A stretch of DNA of 9,256 nt, taken from positions 8,505-17,760 of the forward strand of contig NVTL01000036.1 in assembly GCA_002401565.1 (NCBI GenBank), written 5' to 3'. Both the position numbers and the translations under genes were made by a program. The notes under the pieces are model-generated. The model ran no database searches. It worked only from the letters and a program-made list of their open reading frames with translations, and was not told the origin of the DNA. How positions within the stretch are numbered: the stretch's first letter is position 1; every line of letters starts with the position of its first letter. The stretch comes from Rhodospirillaceae bacterium. GTDB taxonomy: Bacteria; Pseudomonadota; Alphaproteobacteria; Rhodospirillales; Magnetovibrionaceae. Below, piece after piece: positions 1 through 7,081 of the stretch.

Positions 1-495
1 GGCCGCGCGGTGGGCTTGGTTTCGGATGCGGGCATGCCCGGCGTATCGGACCCCGGTTATCGTTTGATCAGCACCTTGATTGAAAATGGACGCAAGGTCG
101 AAGTCATTCCCGGCGCCAATGCGGCGACCATGGCGTTGGTGTCTTCTGGATTGTCCATGGCGAGCTTTACCTTTTTGGGCTTTCCGTCCAGAAAATCCGG
201 CAAGCGGCAAAAAATGTTCGAAGCCGAGCGAGAATCCGGACACACCTTAATCATGTACGAAAGCCCACACCGCATCGGTAAATTGCTGGCCGATGCTTAT
301 GTGGTGTTGGGCGAACGCCGCGCCGTTGTGGCGTTGGAACTGACCAAGAAGTTTGAGCGTTTTCACCGGGGAACCTTGGCCGATTTGGCCGAAGAATTCG
401 CCGACATGAAACCCAAGGGCGAAATCACGCTGATCATCGAAGGTTTGCAACGCAAAGCCAAACGCGCCAAGTCCGACCAAGAGGAAGAAGACTGA
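1..495 (+). CDS. rsmI: RsmI, 16S rRNA (cytidine-1402 2'-O)-methyltransferase, 3' part
   Basis: RsmI uses SAM to 2'-O-methylate C1402 of 16S rRNA in the decoding centre. The frame is open from base 1, so the real start lies upstream, and about the last 164 of roughly 280 residues are present. Counting from the first visible codon, the family hallmark SDAGMPGVSDPGYR is at residues 8-21, the PGANAAT turn near 37, YESPHR at 86-91, ELTK at 113-116, and the closing KGEITLIIEG strand near the end. Together these separate RsmI from other tetrapyrrole-methylase-fold enzymes. The usual SDAGTPG reads SDAGMPG here. The tail after the domain is short, charged and ends in acidic residues. The TGA stop overlaps the ATG of the next gene (TGATG), so the two are probably cotranscribed and translationally coupled. 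Confidence 0.93.
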   Translation, partial: GRAVGLVSDAGMPGVSDPGYRLISTLIENGRKVEVIPGANAATMALVSSGLSMASFTFLGFPSRKSGKRQKMFEAERESGHTLIMYESPHRIGKLLADAYVVLGERRAVVALELTKKFERFHRGTLADLAEEFADMKPKGEITLIIEGLQRKAKRAKSDQEEED

Positions 496-1472
496 TGGCG
501 CGCAAGGGTAATCAAAAATACAAGGGTGGGTCAGGACGCGGCGGCACGCGCCAACTCTTTTTAAGCCGTTTCAGAAAAATCTTTGGCGTGCGCGAAGAAG
601 AAGCGGAACAACTGGCGTCAATCCGCCTGAAAAGTTCAATCCGCATCAATGCGTTGTCGCCGTTGGACGCCGATGAAATTTTGGCGCGGCTAAAGGATTT
701 GGGTGTTGAACTTGACCCCATTGACTGGTGCCCCGGTGCGTACCATTTGCTCAGCGATAAACGCACCTTGGCTGAAAATGAATTGTTTCAGGACGGCCAT
801 GTTTATATTCAAAATGCGTCCAGCCTAATACCCGCCCTCGCCATGGCCCCCAAACCCGGCGACCGGATTTTAGACATCTGTGCCGCACCCGGCGGTAAAA
901 CCGCCCACATTCAGGCCTTGGCCGGGGGCGAGGCCCAAATCATCGCCAACGACGCCATGCCAGCGCGTTTGATTAAGTTAGAAGAAGTCCTAACAACCTT
1001 TCGCGTGAACACTACAGACATCACTAATTTCGAAGGCCAATTCATTGACCGCCACGTCGAAGGTCAGTTTGATCGTATATTGTTAGACGCCCAATGCAGC
1101 GGCGAAGGCATGATGGATTTAAGCCACGGCGGGGCGTTGAAGTTTTGGAGCGAAGAGCGGGTGACTAAGATGAGTTACCTGCAGCAAAAAATGCTCGCGG
1201 CGGCGTGGAAAGTCCTCAAACCCGGTGGCGTGCTGATTTATTCCACCTGCACCTTTGGCCCGGAAGAAAACGAAGCCCCGGTGGCAAGGCTTTTAAAGCA
1301 CAATAAAGACGTCGAAATCGAAGCCATAGATTTAGACATCCCCGGACGGTTCGAAGGCCTGAGTTCATGGGACAACCAGAGCTTTCCAGAAGACCTAAAA
1401 AAAGCCATCCGCATCACGCCGTCGACCTTCTTAGAAGGATTTTTTGTCTGTCGTTTGCACAAAAAAAACTAA
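495..1472 (+). CDS. RsmB/NOP-family SAM-dependent RNA cytosine-C5 methyltransferase
   Basis: The 325-residue protein has the layout of RNA m5C methyltransferases of the RsmB/RsmF/NOP2 family, which act on rRNA or tRNA. Visible signals are a basic Gly/Arg/Lys-rich start (1-28), a family-typical lead-in to the Rossmann fold (QNASSLIPALAM, 106-117), SAM-binding motif I DICAAPGGK (127-135), motif IV DAQCSGEG (198-205, Cys201), motif VI YSTCTFGPEENE (249-260, Cys252 as the expected nucleophile), and a closing EGFFVCRLHK. It has no N-terminal NusB domain as in RsmB and seems too short for an RsmF-type C-terminal extension, so the exact target base is open. Motif IV normally reads DAPCSG; the Pro is Gln here. 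AGGA at 482-485 sits 9 nt before the ATG, inside rsmI. The stop abuts the end of the convergent LysR gene. Confidence 0.88.
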   Translation: MARKGNQKYKGGSGRGGTRQLFLSRFRKIFGVREEEAEQLASIRLKSSIRINALSPLDADEILARLKDLGVELDPIDWCPGAYHLLSDKRTLAENELFQDGHVYIQNASSLIPALAMAPKPGDRILDICAAPGGKTAHIQALAGGEAQIIANDAMPARLIKLEEVLTTFRVNTTDITNFEGQFIDRHVEGQFDRILLDAQCSGEGMMDLSHGGALKFWSEERVTKMSYLQQKMLAAAWKVLKPGGVLIYSTCTFGPEENEAPVARLLKHNKDVEIEAIDLDIPGRFEGLSSWDNQSFPEDLKKAIRITPSTFLEGFFVCRLHKKN

Positions 1473-2348
1473 TTACACCCGATAGCGTTTCGAAAAATCA
1501 TCCTGAATCAACTGGGCCAGTTTAAGGACAATCGGCGAAGGGCTGTCGGGGCGCATTCTTAAATTGATGTGAAATTCAGGCAGTGCTGGCAGGTCTTTGT
1601 TTTTAACAATAACCAGACCATCGGGAACGGCGTTTGATAAAAAGGCGGCAATCGCGATGTCGGCTTTCAGGGTGGCAAAAACCGGCTCCAACCCTCCGTC
1701 CTGACAAATCGCCCGCCAGTTGATTCCCGCTTTGTTCAGAGCGTCAACGGTGGAGTCCCGAAACGCACAATTTTCTTGAGCTAAGGCCACACACAGCGGG
1801 CGTTCTTTGTAGGCTTCGCCGTATTTGGCCCCCACCCACACCAAACGGTCGGTCAGCAAAAACTGTTCCTGATTGCCGCGTTTGGTTTCGGTCATTAGAA
1901 CCAAATCAATTTTTTGCGCGCACAATTTAGTGTATAAAACTTGGGATGTATCGCTGACTAAGGTCACCAAAACATGCGGATAAACGCGTTTGAACAGTCG
2001 CAAGGTTGGCGGCATCATGCTGGCCACGATATCATGGGGCACGCCCAGTTTAATTTCCCCGCTAAAATCCGCATCTGCCATATCGGCGACCAGTTGATCG
2101 TTGCCCGCGACCAGTTTATAGGCCCGACTGAGCAAACGTTCACCGCCGGGGGTTAGGTGCATGGCTTCGACCGTGCGGTCAAAAAGTTTCAGGTTTAAGA
2201 TGTCTTCTAAACGTTTGATGCGTTGGCTGACTGCCGATTGAGTGAGGCTGACCATGTTCGCCGCCGTGGTCATGCTTCCCGTTTCCGCCACGGCAATAAA
2301 GGCCCGCAAAAGGCCGACGTCGATGTCGCGGTGCAAAACGTTGGTCAT
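1473..2348 (-). CDS. LysR-type transcriptional regulator
   Basis: This 291-residue protein has the standard LysR length and layout. An N-terminal winged helix-turn-helix covers about residues 10-69 (LLRAFIAVAETGSMTTAA, then LTQSAVSQRIKRLE as recognition helix, then LFDR and LTPGGE). A periplasmic-binding-like effector domain starts near GEIKLGVPHDI (about 96). The start is supported by AGGA on the minus strand at 2355-2358, 6 nt from the ATG. It is transcribed divergently from a LysE/RhtB-type exporter 101 bp away, so the simplest inference is that it controls that exporter, as LysG does for lysE and ArgP for argO. The effector is not evident from sequence. Its stop touches the stop of the convergent methyltransferase gene, leaving no room for a separate terminator. 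Confidence 0.93.
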   Translation of the reverse strand: MTNVLHRDIDVGLLRAFIAVAETGSMTTAANMVSLTQSAVSQRIKRLEDILNLKLFDRTVEAMHLTPGGERLLSRAYKLVAGNDQLVADMADADFSGEIKLGVPHDIVASMMPPTLRLFKRVYPHVLVTLVSDTSQVLYTKLCAQKIDLVLMTETKRGNQEQFLLTDRLVWVGAKYGEAYKERPLCVALAQENCAFRDSTVDALNKAGINWRAICQDGGLEPVFATLKADIAIAAFLSNAVPDGLVIVKNKDLPALPEFHINLRMRPDSPSPIVLKLAQLIQDDFSKRYRV

Positions 2349-2370
2349 TCGCTTTCCTTATTAAGGCTAT

Positions 2371-2388
2371 GACAAAAAGTAATTTGTC
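2371..2388. promoter_or_regulatory. Candidate operator: perfect dyad between LysR and LysE-type genes
   Basis: GACAAA-AAGTAA-TTTGTC is a perfect 6-bp inverted repeat with a 6-bp spacer, placed in the 101-bp divergent region. Its right arm overlaps a possible -35 (TTGTCT, 2384-2389), 17 bp before a weak -10 (TACTTT, 2407-2412) reading toward the exporter. A site here could let the divergent regulator act on both genes. It does not fit the T-N11-A spacing of a classical LysR box, because the dyad is even-centred, so the assignment is tentative. Confidence 0.35.
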
Positions 2389-2449
2389 TAATTTTACGGC
2401 GTTTCCTACTTTAGGCAACAGGTTTCACACACAGATTAGGAAATAGGAC

Positions 2450-3049
2450 ATGGATATGATTTCGGTGGGTTTGTTTTTGGCGGCGGCGGTGGCCTTGTTG
2501 GGATCACCGGGTCCGGCCATCGCGGCTTTGTTGGCGGTGGGGCGCACCCAAGGTCTAAAACAGGGGCTTAAATATTACGGGGGCTTGCAAGTTGGGCTTG
2601 GTCTGGCGGCAGCGTTCAGTGGCGTTGGCTTGACGTCTTTTCTTGAACTGTTTCCCACCGCAGTCTACCTGCTGACGATCATAGCCGCGGTGTATCTCTT
2701 GTATTTAGCCTATGCGATTGCGACTTCCCCAGTGGGGGAGCAACGGTCAAACAATGCGGTGCTGTCGTCGCCCTTGTCGGGGCTTTTACTGGGGCTTTCT
2801 AATCCCAAAGCCTATGTGGCGTTTGTATCGCTGTATGCGTCTTATGTGTTGATGCCGGGCAATGCGGTTTTGGATTCTTGGGCAAAATGGGCGCTGTGTG
2901 TGGCGGTGATGATTGTTGTTGATATCGTCTGGTTGCTGGTGGGCGTGGGCCTAAAACAGACCCACATGAGCGCGACCAAAGAACGATTGTTTAATGTTAG
3001 TTTGGGATTGATGATTGTGGTGGCGATGGGCTTGACGTTGGCGGCTTAA
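2450..3049 (+). CDS. LysE/RhtB-family amino-acid exporter
   Basis: This 199-residue, very hydrophobic protein has the length and layout of the LysE/RhtB superfamily, inner-membrane permeases that export amino acids such as lysine, arginine, threonine or homoserine. About six membrane segments can be read (near 3-31, 43-63, 70-91, 107-133, 147-168 and 180-199). Family marks are GSPGP (18-22) in the first helix and GLSNPKAYVAFV (115-126) after the central loop. AGGA at 2438-2441, 8 nt upstream, supports the ATG at 2450; a second in-frame ATG lies two codons later. It is divergent from a LysR regulator, which suggests substrate-induced export. The actual substrate cannot be told from sequence. 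The gene ends 2 bp before the end of the convergent gene. Confidence 0.9.
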   Translation: MDMISVGLFLAAAVALLGSPGPAIAALLAVGRTQGLKQGLKYYGGLQVGLGLAAAFSGVGLTSFLELFPTAVYLLTIIAAVYLLYLAYAIATSPVGEQRSNNAVLSSPLSGLLLGLSNPKAYVAFVSLYASYVLMPGNAVLDSWAKWALCVAVMIVVDIVWLLVGVGLKQTHMSATKERLFNVSLGLMIVVAMGLTLAA

Positions 3050-3051
3050 CG

Positions 3052-3639
3052 TTAGCCTAGCACGTCAATGATGCTGCCGCGGGGTTGGGCTTCGCTGCTG
3101 CGGACGGCATCGGTAATGGCATCTTGGCGTTCGCGGTCATACCGCGCCAGTTCGGTTGAAGCTTGCAGATTACGTTGCAGTTGTTCCGTATCCAAGCTTC
3201 GCGTTTCCTGCAACACACGAATGGATTCGGTACGGTCTTTAAGGGCCGCACGATCTCGCCCAGCCTCAGCCGCCGTGGCTTGTTGGGCTTGGCTTGCAAC
3301 GCGGCCCTCAATCAGTTGTTCTTGACGATCTTGCACGGCTTGACGAGCGGCCTGCGTTTCTGCGCGCCCCCGATCATTGGGGTTAAACGCCTGCACACGA
3401 TTGTTTTGTTGGGCATTTTGGACCGCATTCGGGGCTGTATTGGCGTCAAACAAGCCCTGAAACTGGCCGGTTTGAGCGTTTTGAGTGTTTTGGGTATTTG
3501 AAGTTTGGTTTTGAACTTGGTTGCGGGCCTGATTTTGGACAACATTGTTCGTCCCGGTCTGGTTCGTCACCCGAGCATTGGAGAAATTTGTGGGTCTCAA
3601 TTGGTTCAAAATGTTTGAACCGATAGCGATGTCAACCAT
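3052..3639 (-). CDS. Asn/Gln-rich protein of unknown function
   Basis: I do not recognise this 195-residue protein. It has three zones. The short start MVDIAIGSNILNQLR looks like an ordered lead. Residues 26-80 are low complexity, with about half Asn or Gln (28 of 55). Residues 88-185 are rich in Glu, Arg, Gln and Ala and probably form a long helix or coiled coil. It closes with PRGSIIDVLG, a short hydrophobic tail that could be a docking motif. There is no signal peptide, membrane segment or cysteine. GAGAGG on the minus strand (3645-3650), 5 nt from the ATG, supports the start. The gene fills the space between the exporter end and the divergent uup region, which argues that it is real. A structural, adhesive or secreted appendage role is conceivable but unproven. 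Confidence 0.75.
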   Translation of the reverse strand: MVDIAIGSNILNQLRPTNFSNARVTNQTGTNNVVQNQARNQVQNQTSNTQNTQNAQTGQFQGLFDANTAPNAVQNAQQNNRVQAFNPNDRGRAETQAARQAVQDRQEQLIEGRVASQAQQATAAEAGRDRAALKDRTESIRVLQETRSLDTEQLQRNLQASTELARYDRERQDAITDAVRSSEAQPRGSIIDVLG

Positions 3640-3675
3640 AACAGCCTCTCAATTAAGCCTTCATTATAGCCTATT

Positions 3676-3704
3676 TTGTCAGTGTTGGGGAGTTTTTATA
3701 GGTT
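3676..3704 (+). promoter_or_regulatory. Possible sigma-70-type promoter for uup
   Basis: TTGTCA (3676-3681) matches the -35 consensus at five of six positions. TAGGTT at 3699-3704 follows after 17 bp as a weak -10; TATAGG at 3697-3702 is an alternative at a short 15-bp spacing. The site lies in the 105-bp divergent region, about 40 bp before the chosen uup ATG. This is a consensus match by eye only. Confidence 0.25.
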
Positions 3705-3744
3705 CTGCTTGCCGAAATCCATCCAGCCCGGTACACACTCCCCC

Positions 3745-5547
3745 ATGGCTCCTCCTCTGATAAATCTTCGCGGCATTCATTTGACCTTTGGCAGCACACC
3801 GTTGTTGGAAGGCGCCGATCTAATTGTGTCCGCAGGTGACCGTTTATGCTTGGTCGGACGTAATGGTTCTGGCAAATCGACCATGTTAAAAATCATCGCC
3901 GGATTGGTCGAAGCCGACAGCGGCGACCGCTTTGTTAAACCCGGAACATCGGTGTGTTACTTGGCTCAGGAACCTGATCTTTCGGGATTTTCCACGGTTT
4001 TAGAATACGTCGAAGACGGTCTGGCCCACGGCGACGATCATTCGCGCGCCTTTTATTTGTTGGGCCATTTGGGCCTGAACGGTGATGAAGACCCATCCGT
4101 TTTGTCCGGCGGTGAAATTCGCCGCGCCGCTCTGGCCCGCGCCTTGGCGCCTGAACCCGATGTCTTGTTGATTGACGAACCCACCAACCACCTGGATTTG
4201 CCCGCCATTCAATGGTTGGAAAAAGAGCTCAATTCCATGCGTTCAGCCATCGTGTTGATCAGTCACGATCGCACATTTTTGGAAAACATCGGCAAGGCCA
4301 CGGTGTGGATTTACCATGGCACCACCCGGCGCATGGACAAAACGTTCCATGAATTCGAAGACTGGCGGGACGAGACCTTGGAACTGATGGAATTGGACCG
4401 TCATAAACTGGACCGCAAAATCGTCCGCGAACTGCACTGGTTAAACCGAGGCGTCACCGGGCGCCGCAAACGCAACATGGGTCGATTGAGCGCCCTGAAC
4501 GATTTGCGCAGCGAACGGCGAAATCAACGCGCCATGACGGGCAATGTAAAGCTCGCCGTGACCGAAGGCAAAACATCAGGCAAGCTGGTTGCCGAACTGG
4601 AACACATCCATAAATCCTTTGACGACAATGAAATTGTCAACGACCTGTCCATTCGTATTCAACGCGGCGACAGGCTTGGCCTGATCGGACCGAACGGGTC
4701 TGGTAAAACAACCTTGATCAAGCTTTTGACGGGCAATATGGAAGCCGACAGCGGATCGATCCGTTTGGGCACCAAGCTGGAAATGGTCACGTTGGATCAA
4801 AAACGCGAAAGTCTGGACCCCAGCTGGACCTTGTCCGAAGCCTTAACCGAAGGCAGCGGCGACAGCGTGTTTGTGCAAGGCGAACAAAAACACGTGGTCG
4901 GTTATATGAAAGATTTTATGTTTCCGCCCGAACAAAAAAACACGCCCATTACGGCTTTGTCCGGTGGCGAACGCGGTCGGTTAATGTTGGCGCGCGCCTT
5001 GGCAAAACCATCGAACTTGCTGGTGTTGGATGAACCCACCAATGATTTGGATTTAGAAACGCTCGATTTGTTGCAAGAAATGCTGGCGGAATATAAAGGC
5101 ACGGTATTGTTGGTCAGTCACGACCGGGATTTCTTGGACCGGGTGGCCACGTCTGTTTTGGCTTATGAAGGCGACGCCACGTGGTCTGAATATCCGGGCG
5201 GCTATTCCGATATGGTGGACCAACGCGGACGCGGTGTGGACGCTCGGGCTAAGCTTGAGCCAAAGGGTAAAAAGGGGGCGAAGTCTAAAAAACAGAAATC
5301 GTCCTCTACAAAGCTTAGCTATAAAGACAAATACGCTTTGGAAACTCTGCCGGCTAAAATTGCTGGCTTGGACGCCAGACTTGAAAAACTTCAAGAACAA
5401 ATGTCGGACCCAGATTTGTATACCAAGGACCCCGATGCTTTTAATGCGTTGGTGGCCAAAGTCGGTCAAACCCAAGAAGAACGCGACCAAGCCGAAGAAC
5501 AATGGTTGGAATTAGAACTGTTGCGCGAAGAGATCGAAGGGGCGTAA
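3745..5547 (+). CDS. uup: Uup-type ABC-F ATPase
   Basis: This 600-residue protein carries two ABC ATPase domains in one chain and no membrane segments, as in ABC-F proteins, which bind ribosomes and modulate translation rather than transport. Domain 1 has Walker A GRNGSGKS (38-45), signature LSGGE (120-124), Walker B LLIDEP (141-146) and SHD (173-175). Domain 2 has GPNGSGKT (315-322), LSGGE (405-409), LVLDEP (426-431) and SHD (458-460). The interdomain linker has the basic stretch WLNRGVTGRRKRNMGR (232-247), and a Lys-rich link leads to a C-terminal coiled coil (about 531-599); both favour Uup over EttA. All catalytic residues are present. I chose the ATG at 3745 because homologous wording begins at once; an in-frame TTG at 3676 would add 23 atypical residues. 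No good ribosome-binding site is visible before 3745. Confidence 0.9.
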   Translation: MAPPLINLRGIHLTFGSTPLLEGADLIVSAGDRLCLVGRNGSGKSTMLKIIAGLVEADSGDRFVKPGTSVCYLAQEPDLSGFSTVLEYVEDGLAHGDDHSRAFYLLGHLGLNGDEDPSVLSGGEIRRAALARALAPEPDVLLIDEPTNHLDLPAIQWLEKELNSMRSAIVLISHDRTFLENIGKATVWIYHGTTRRMDKTFHEFEDWRDETLELMELDRHKLDRKIVRELHWLNRGVTGRRKRNMGRLSALNDLRSERRNQRAMTGNVKLAVTEGKTSGKLVAELEHIHKSFDDNEIVNDLSIRIQRGDRLGLIGPNGSGKTTLIKLLTGNMEADSGSIRLGTKLEMVTLDQKRESLDPSWTLSEALTEGSGDSVFVQGEQKHVVGYMKDFMFPPEQKNTPITALSGGERGRLMLARALAKPSNLLVLDEPTNDLDLETLDLLQEMLAEYKGTVLLVSHDRDFLDRVATSVLAYEGDATWSEYPGGYSDMVDQRGRGVDARAKLEPKGKKGAKSKKQKSSSTKLSYKDKYALETLPAKIAGLDARLEKLQEQMSDPDLYTKDPDAFNALVAKVGQTQEERDQAEEQWLELELLREEIEGA

Positions 5548-5572
5548 GCTCCTGCTCTAAGGAGCCTCCCAA
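5548..5572 (+). promoter_or_regulatory. Short uup-DMT gap with a ribosome-binding site inside a small hairpin
   Basis: TAAGGAG (5558-5564) lies 8 nt before the ATG at 5573 and is a strong Shine-Dalgarno match. Its GGAGC (5561-5565) can pair with GCTCC (5548-5552) just after the uup stop, with an 8-nt loop. Ribosomes finishing uup would cover this stem, so weak translational coupling is possible. A 5-bp stem is marginal. Confidence 0.35.
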
Positions 5573-6475
5573 ATGTCCATACCCACCAACAAATACGCTT
5601 ATTTTGCGCTCGTTTTGGCGTTTGTCTTGCTGTGGAGTTCTTCATTTGCCGCCGCCAAAATCACCATTCAATACGGCCCGCCGCTGATCTTGCTGGGCAG
5701 TCGTTTTATCATTGCCGGCCTCATGATGATCGGCTACGCCGTGGTCACCAAAACGTACCGTCCCGTGGGGGCAGAGGGATGGGCTAAGCTGACAATTTTG
5801 GGCTTGCTTAATCAGGTCGGTTATCAGGGCATTGCGTGGATGGGCATGGCTTCGGGGGCGGTATCGTCAGGCTTGGTCGCGGTGATTATTTCCATGAACC
5901 CGATCTTGATCGCCTTATTTGCCGTGCCGATGTTTGGCGAACACATGTCGCTAAGACGGGGCGCTGGATTGGCCTTGGGCATTGTCGGTGTGGTGATTGT
6001 GCTGAACAGCCGCATTACGGTCACGGGCGAAGATGTCTTTGGCACATCCATGTTGTCGATCGCTTTATTGTCGATGGTGTTGGGCTCGTTGTATTTCAAA
6101 AAGTGGAAAATGGACATTCCGCTGTCGGTGGCAATTGGCGGACATTTATTGACCTCTGGCGTAATACTGGTCATTTACAGCGCCTTTACCGAAGATTTAA
6201 GCACCATCATTTGGGGCCTGCCGTTGGCTTTATCGATGGCCTATATCATCATCGGCGCGACCATCGGCGGCGTGGGGTTGTGGTTCTTTTTGCTCAGCCA
6301 CGGAAACGCCTCAGACGCCAGCGCCCTACATTTCCTAATGCCCCCGTTCGGCTTGATGTACGGCTGGGTATTGCTCAGCGAACCCGTGGCGATCGGCGAT
6401 CTGTTGGGCATAATTCCGATTGGCTTGGGCATTTGGTTGGCGACGCATAAGGGGAAGGCTAAATCCACAACTTAA
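5573..6475 (+). CDS. EamA/DMT-superfamily permease
   Basis: The 300-residue protein has about ten hydrophobic helices arranged as two EamA-type halves, the usual form of drug/metabolite transporters of the inner membrane. Typical wording is visible: WSSSFAAAKI followed by a Pro-Pro pair (21-37), SRFIIAGL (43-50), the NPILIALFAVPMFGEH helix end (109-124) in half one, and FLMPPFGLMYGWVLLSEPV (254-272) in half two. A short basic tail (KGKAK) follows the last helix. The start is fixed by TAAGGAG 8 nt upstream. The gene follows uup by 25 bp on the same strand and is probably cotranscribed, though no functional tie is obvious. Substrates of this family range from amino acids to nucleotides and dyes, so none is assigned. 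Confidence 0.92.
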   Translation: MSIPTNKYAYFALVLAFVLLWSSSFAAAKITIQYGPPLILLGSRFIIAGLMMIGYAVVTKTYRPVGAEGWAKLTILGLLNQVGYQGIAWMGMASGAVSSGLVAVIISMNPILIALFAVPMFGEHMSLRRGAGLALGIVGVVIVLNSRITVTGEDVFGTSMLSIALLSMVLGSLYFKKWKMDIPLSVAIGGHLLTSGVILVIYSAFTEDLSTIIWGLPLALSMAYIIIGATIGGVGLWFFLLSHGNASDASALHFLMPPFGLMYGWVLLSEPVAIGDLLGIIPIGLGIWLATHKGKAKSTT

Positions 6476-6497
6476 GTAACCGTCATTCTCATCCCCA

Positions 6498-6587
6498 CCC
6501 GTCATTCCCGCGAAGGCGGGAATCCAGAGCCAAGGGCTGGGTGTGCTTTAAGGATGTTTGGATTCCCGCCTTCGCGGGAATGACGGG
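6498..6587. repeat. Palindromic intergenic repeat, copy 1
   Basis: Two perfectly complementary 29-bp arms (6498-6526 and 6559-6587) flank a 32-nt centre. Each arm is itself a hairpin: ATTCCCGC (6504-6511), GAAG loop, GCGGGAAT (6516-6523). The element can therefore fold as one long stem or two short ones. It is 94% identical to copy 2 over an 88-bp core and lies between the permease end and the TPR pseudogene end, where it may serve as a transcription barrier. A further CCGTCATTC at 6480-6488 just upstream repeats the element's outer end and may be a remnant. Repeats built on GTCATTCCCGCG are common between genes of Proteobacteria. No obvious target-site duplication is seen. Confidence 0.92.
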
Positions 6588-6602
6588 AGAAGCAGGGATT
6601 TC

Positions 6603-7081
6603 TTATTTGGCTTCTACTTCGTCAATCCAGCTTTGTACCAGCTTGACCCTGTGCGGCATGCCAATGTCTTGATACAACACCAAAGCCTCCCGCGATAAAC
6701 CAACAGCCTTAGTCATATCCCCCCGTTTATGAGCCACGATCCCTAAGTTGCTCAACTGATTGGCCATGATTTCTTTTATACCAAGCTCTTTATTGATGGC
6801 GAGGGCTTGTTGGAAATAATCGTCGGCCTTGTCCAACTCGCCGTGGGCCTAGGCGCTGATGCCTAAGTTGCCCAAATTACCGGCCATGGTTTCTTCCAGG
6901 CCAAGTTCTTCAGCGATGGTAAGGGATTGTTGGAAGTAATTTTGGATTTGTCCAAATCGCCTTGGGTCTGGGCGATGATACCTAAGTTGCCTGAGGCGAT
7001 AGCGATGAGGCTTTTGTTGGTCGTGCGATTGCCCAAGGCCAAGACTTTATTAAAGGCTCGTTTGGCCCCCGTTAAATCCCC
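6603..7081 (-). repeat. Four tandem 120-bp units coding 40-residue TPR-like repeats
   Basis: Reading the minus strand, units run 7081-6962, 6961-6843, 6842-6723 and 6722-6603 (the last including the stop codon). Each begins Gly-Asp/Glu-Leu/Met, and the first three contain a variant of NLGI followed by a GIxA-type helix end. Units 2 and 3 share YFQQ-L-I--ELG--E-MA. The period is exactly 120 bp except in unit 2, which is 119 bp. This gives direct evidence for a one-base deletion. The 40-residue period is longer than a canonical 34-residue TPR and resembles longer TPR variants. Confidence 0.8.

Noticed and set aside
3163..3501. 112-residue open frame opposite the Asn/Gln-rich gene
   Set aside because: The minus-strand gene has a well-placed ribosome-binding site and fits exactly between its neighbours. 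The plus-strand frame has neither and shows no recognisable motif.
3676..3744. Upstream TTG start adding 23 residues to the ABC-F protein
   Set aside because: The extra residues do not resemble ABC-F N-termini. Family wording begins right after the ATG at 3745, and the TTG coincides with the candidate -35 box.
5836..6450. 204-residue open frame on the plus strand inside the DMT permease gene
   Set aside because: It is another frame of a clear ten-helix permease, has His/Arg-rich composition without domain character, and has no start signal of its own.
6603..6836. Separate small TPR gene starting at the ATG at 6836
   Set aside because: Its repeats continue the 120-bp period of the upstream frame without a break, and no ribosome-binding site precedes it, so it is the tail of the broken gene.
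6940..6943. Programmed frameshift at the A run of the TPR gene
   Set aside because: The run is only four bases, no slippery heptamer or stimulatory structure is evident, and a TAG downstream in the restored frame would still end translation.
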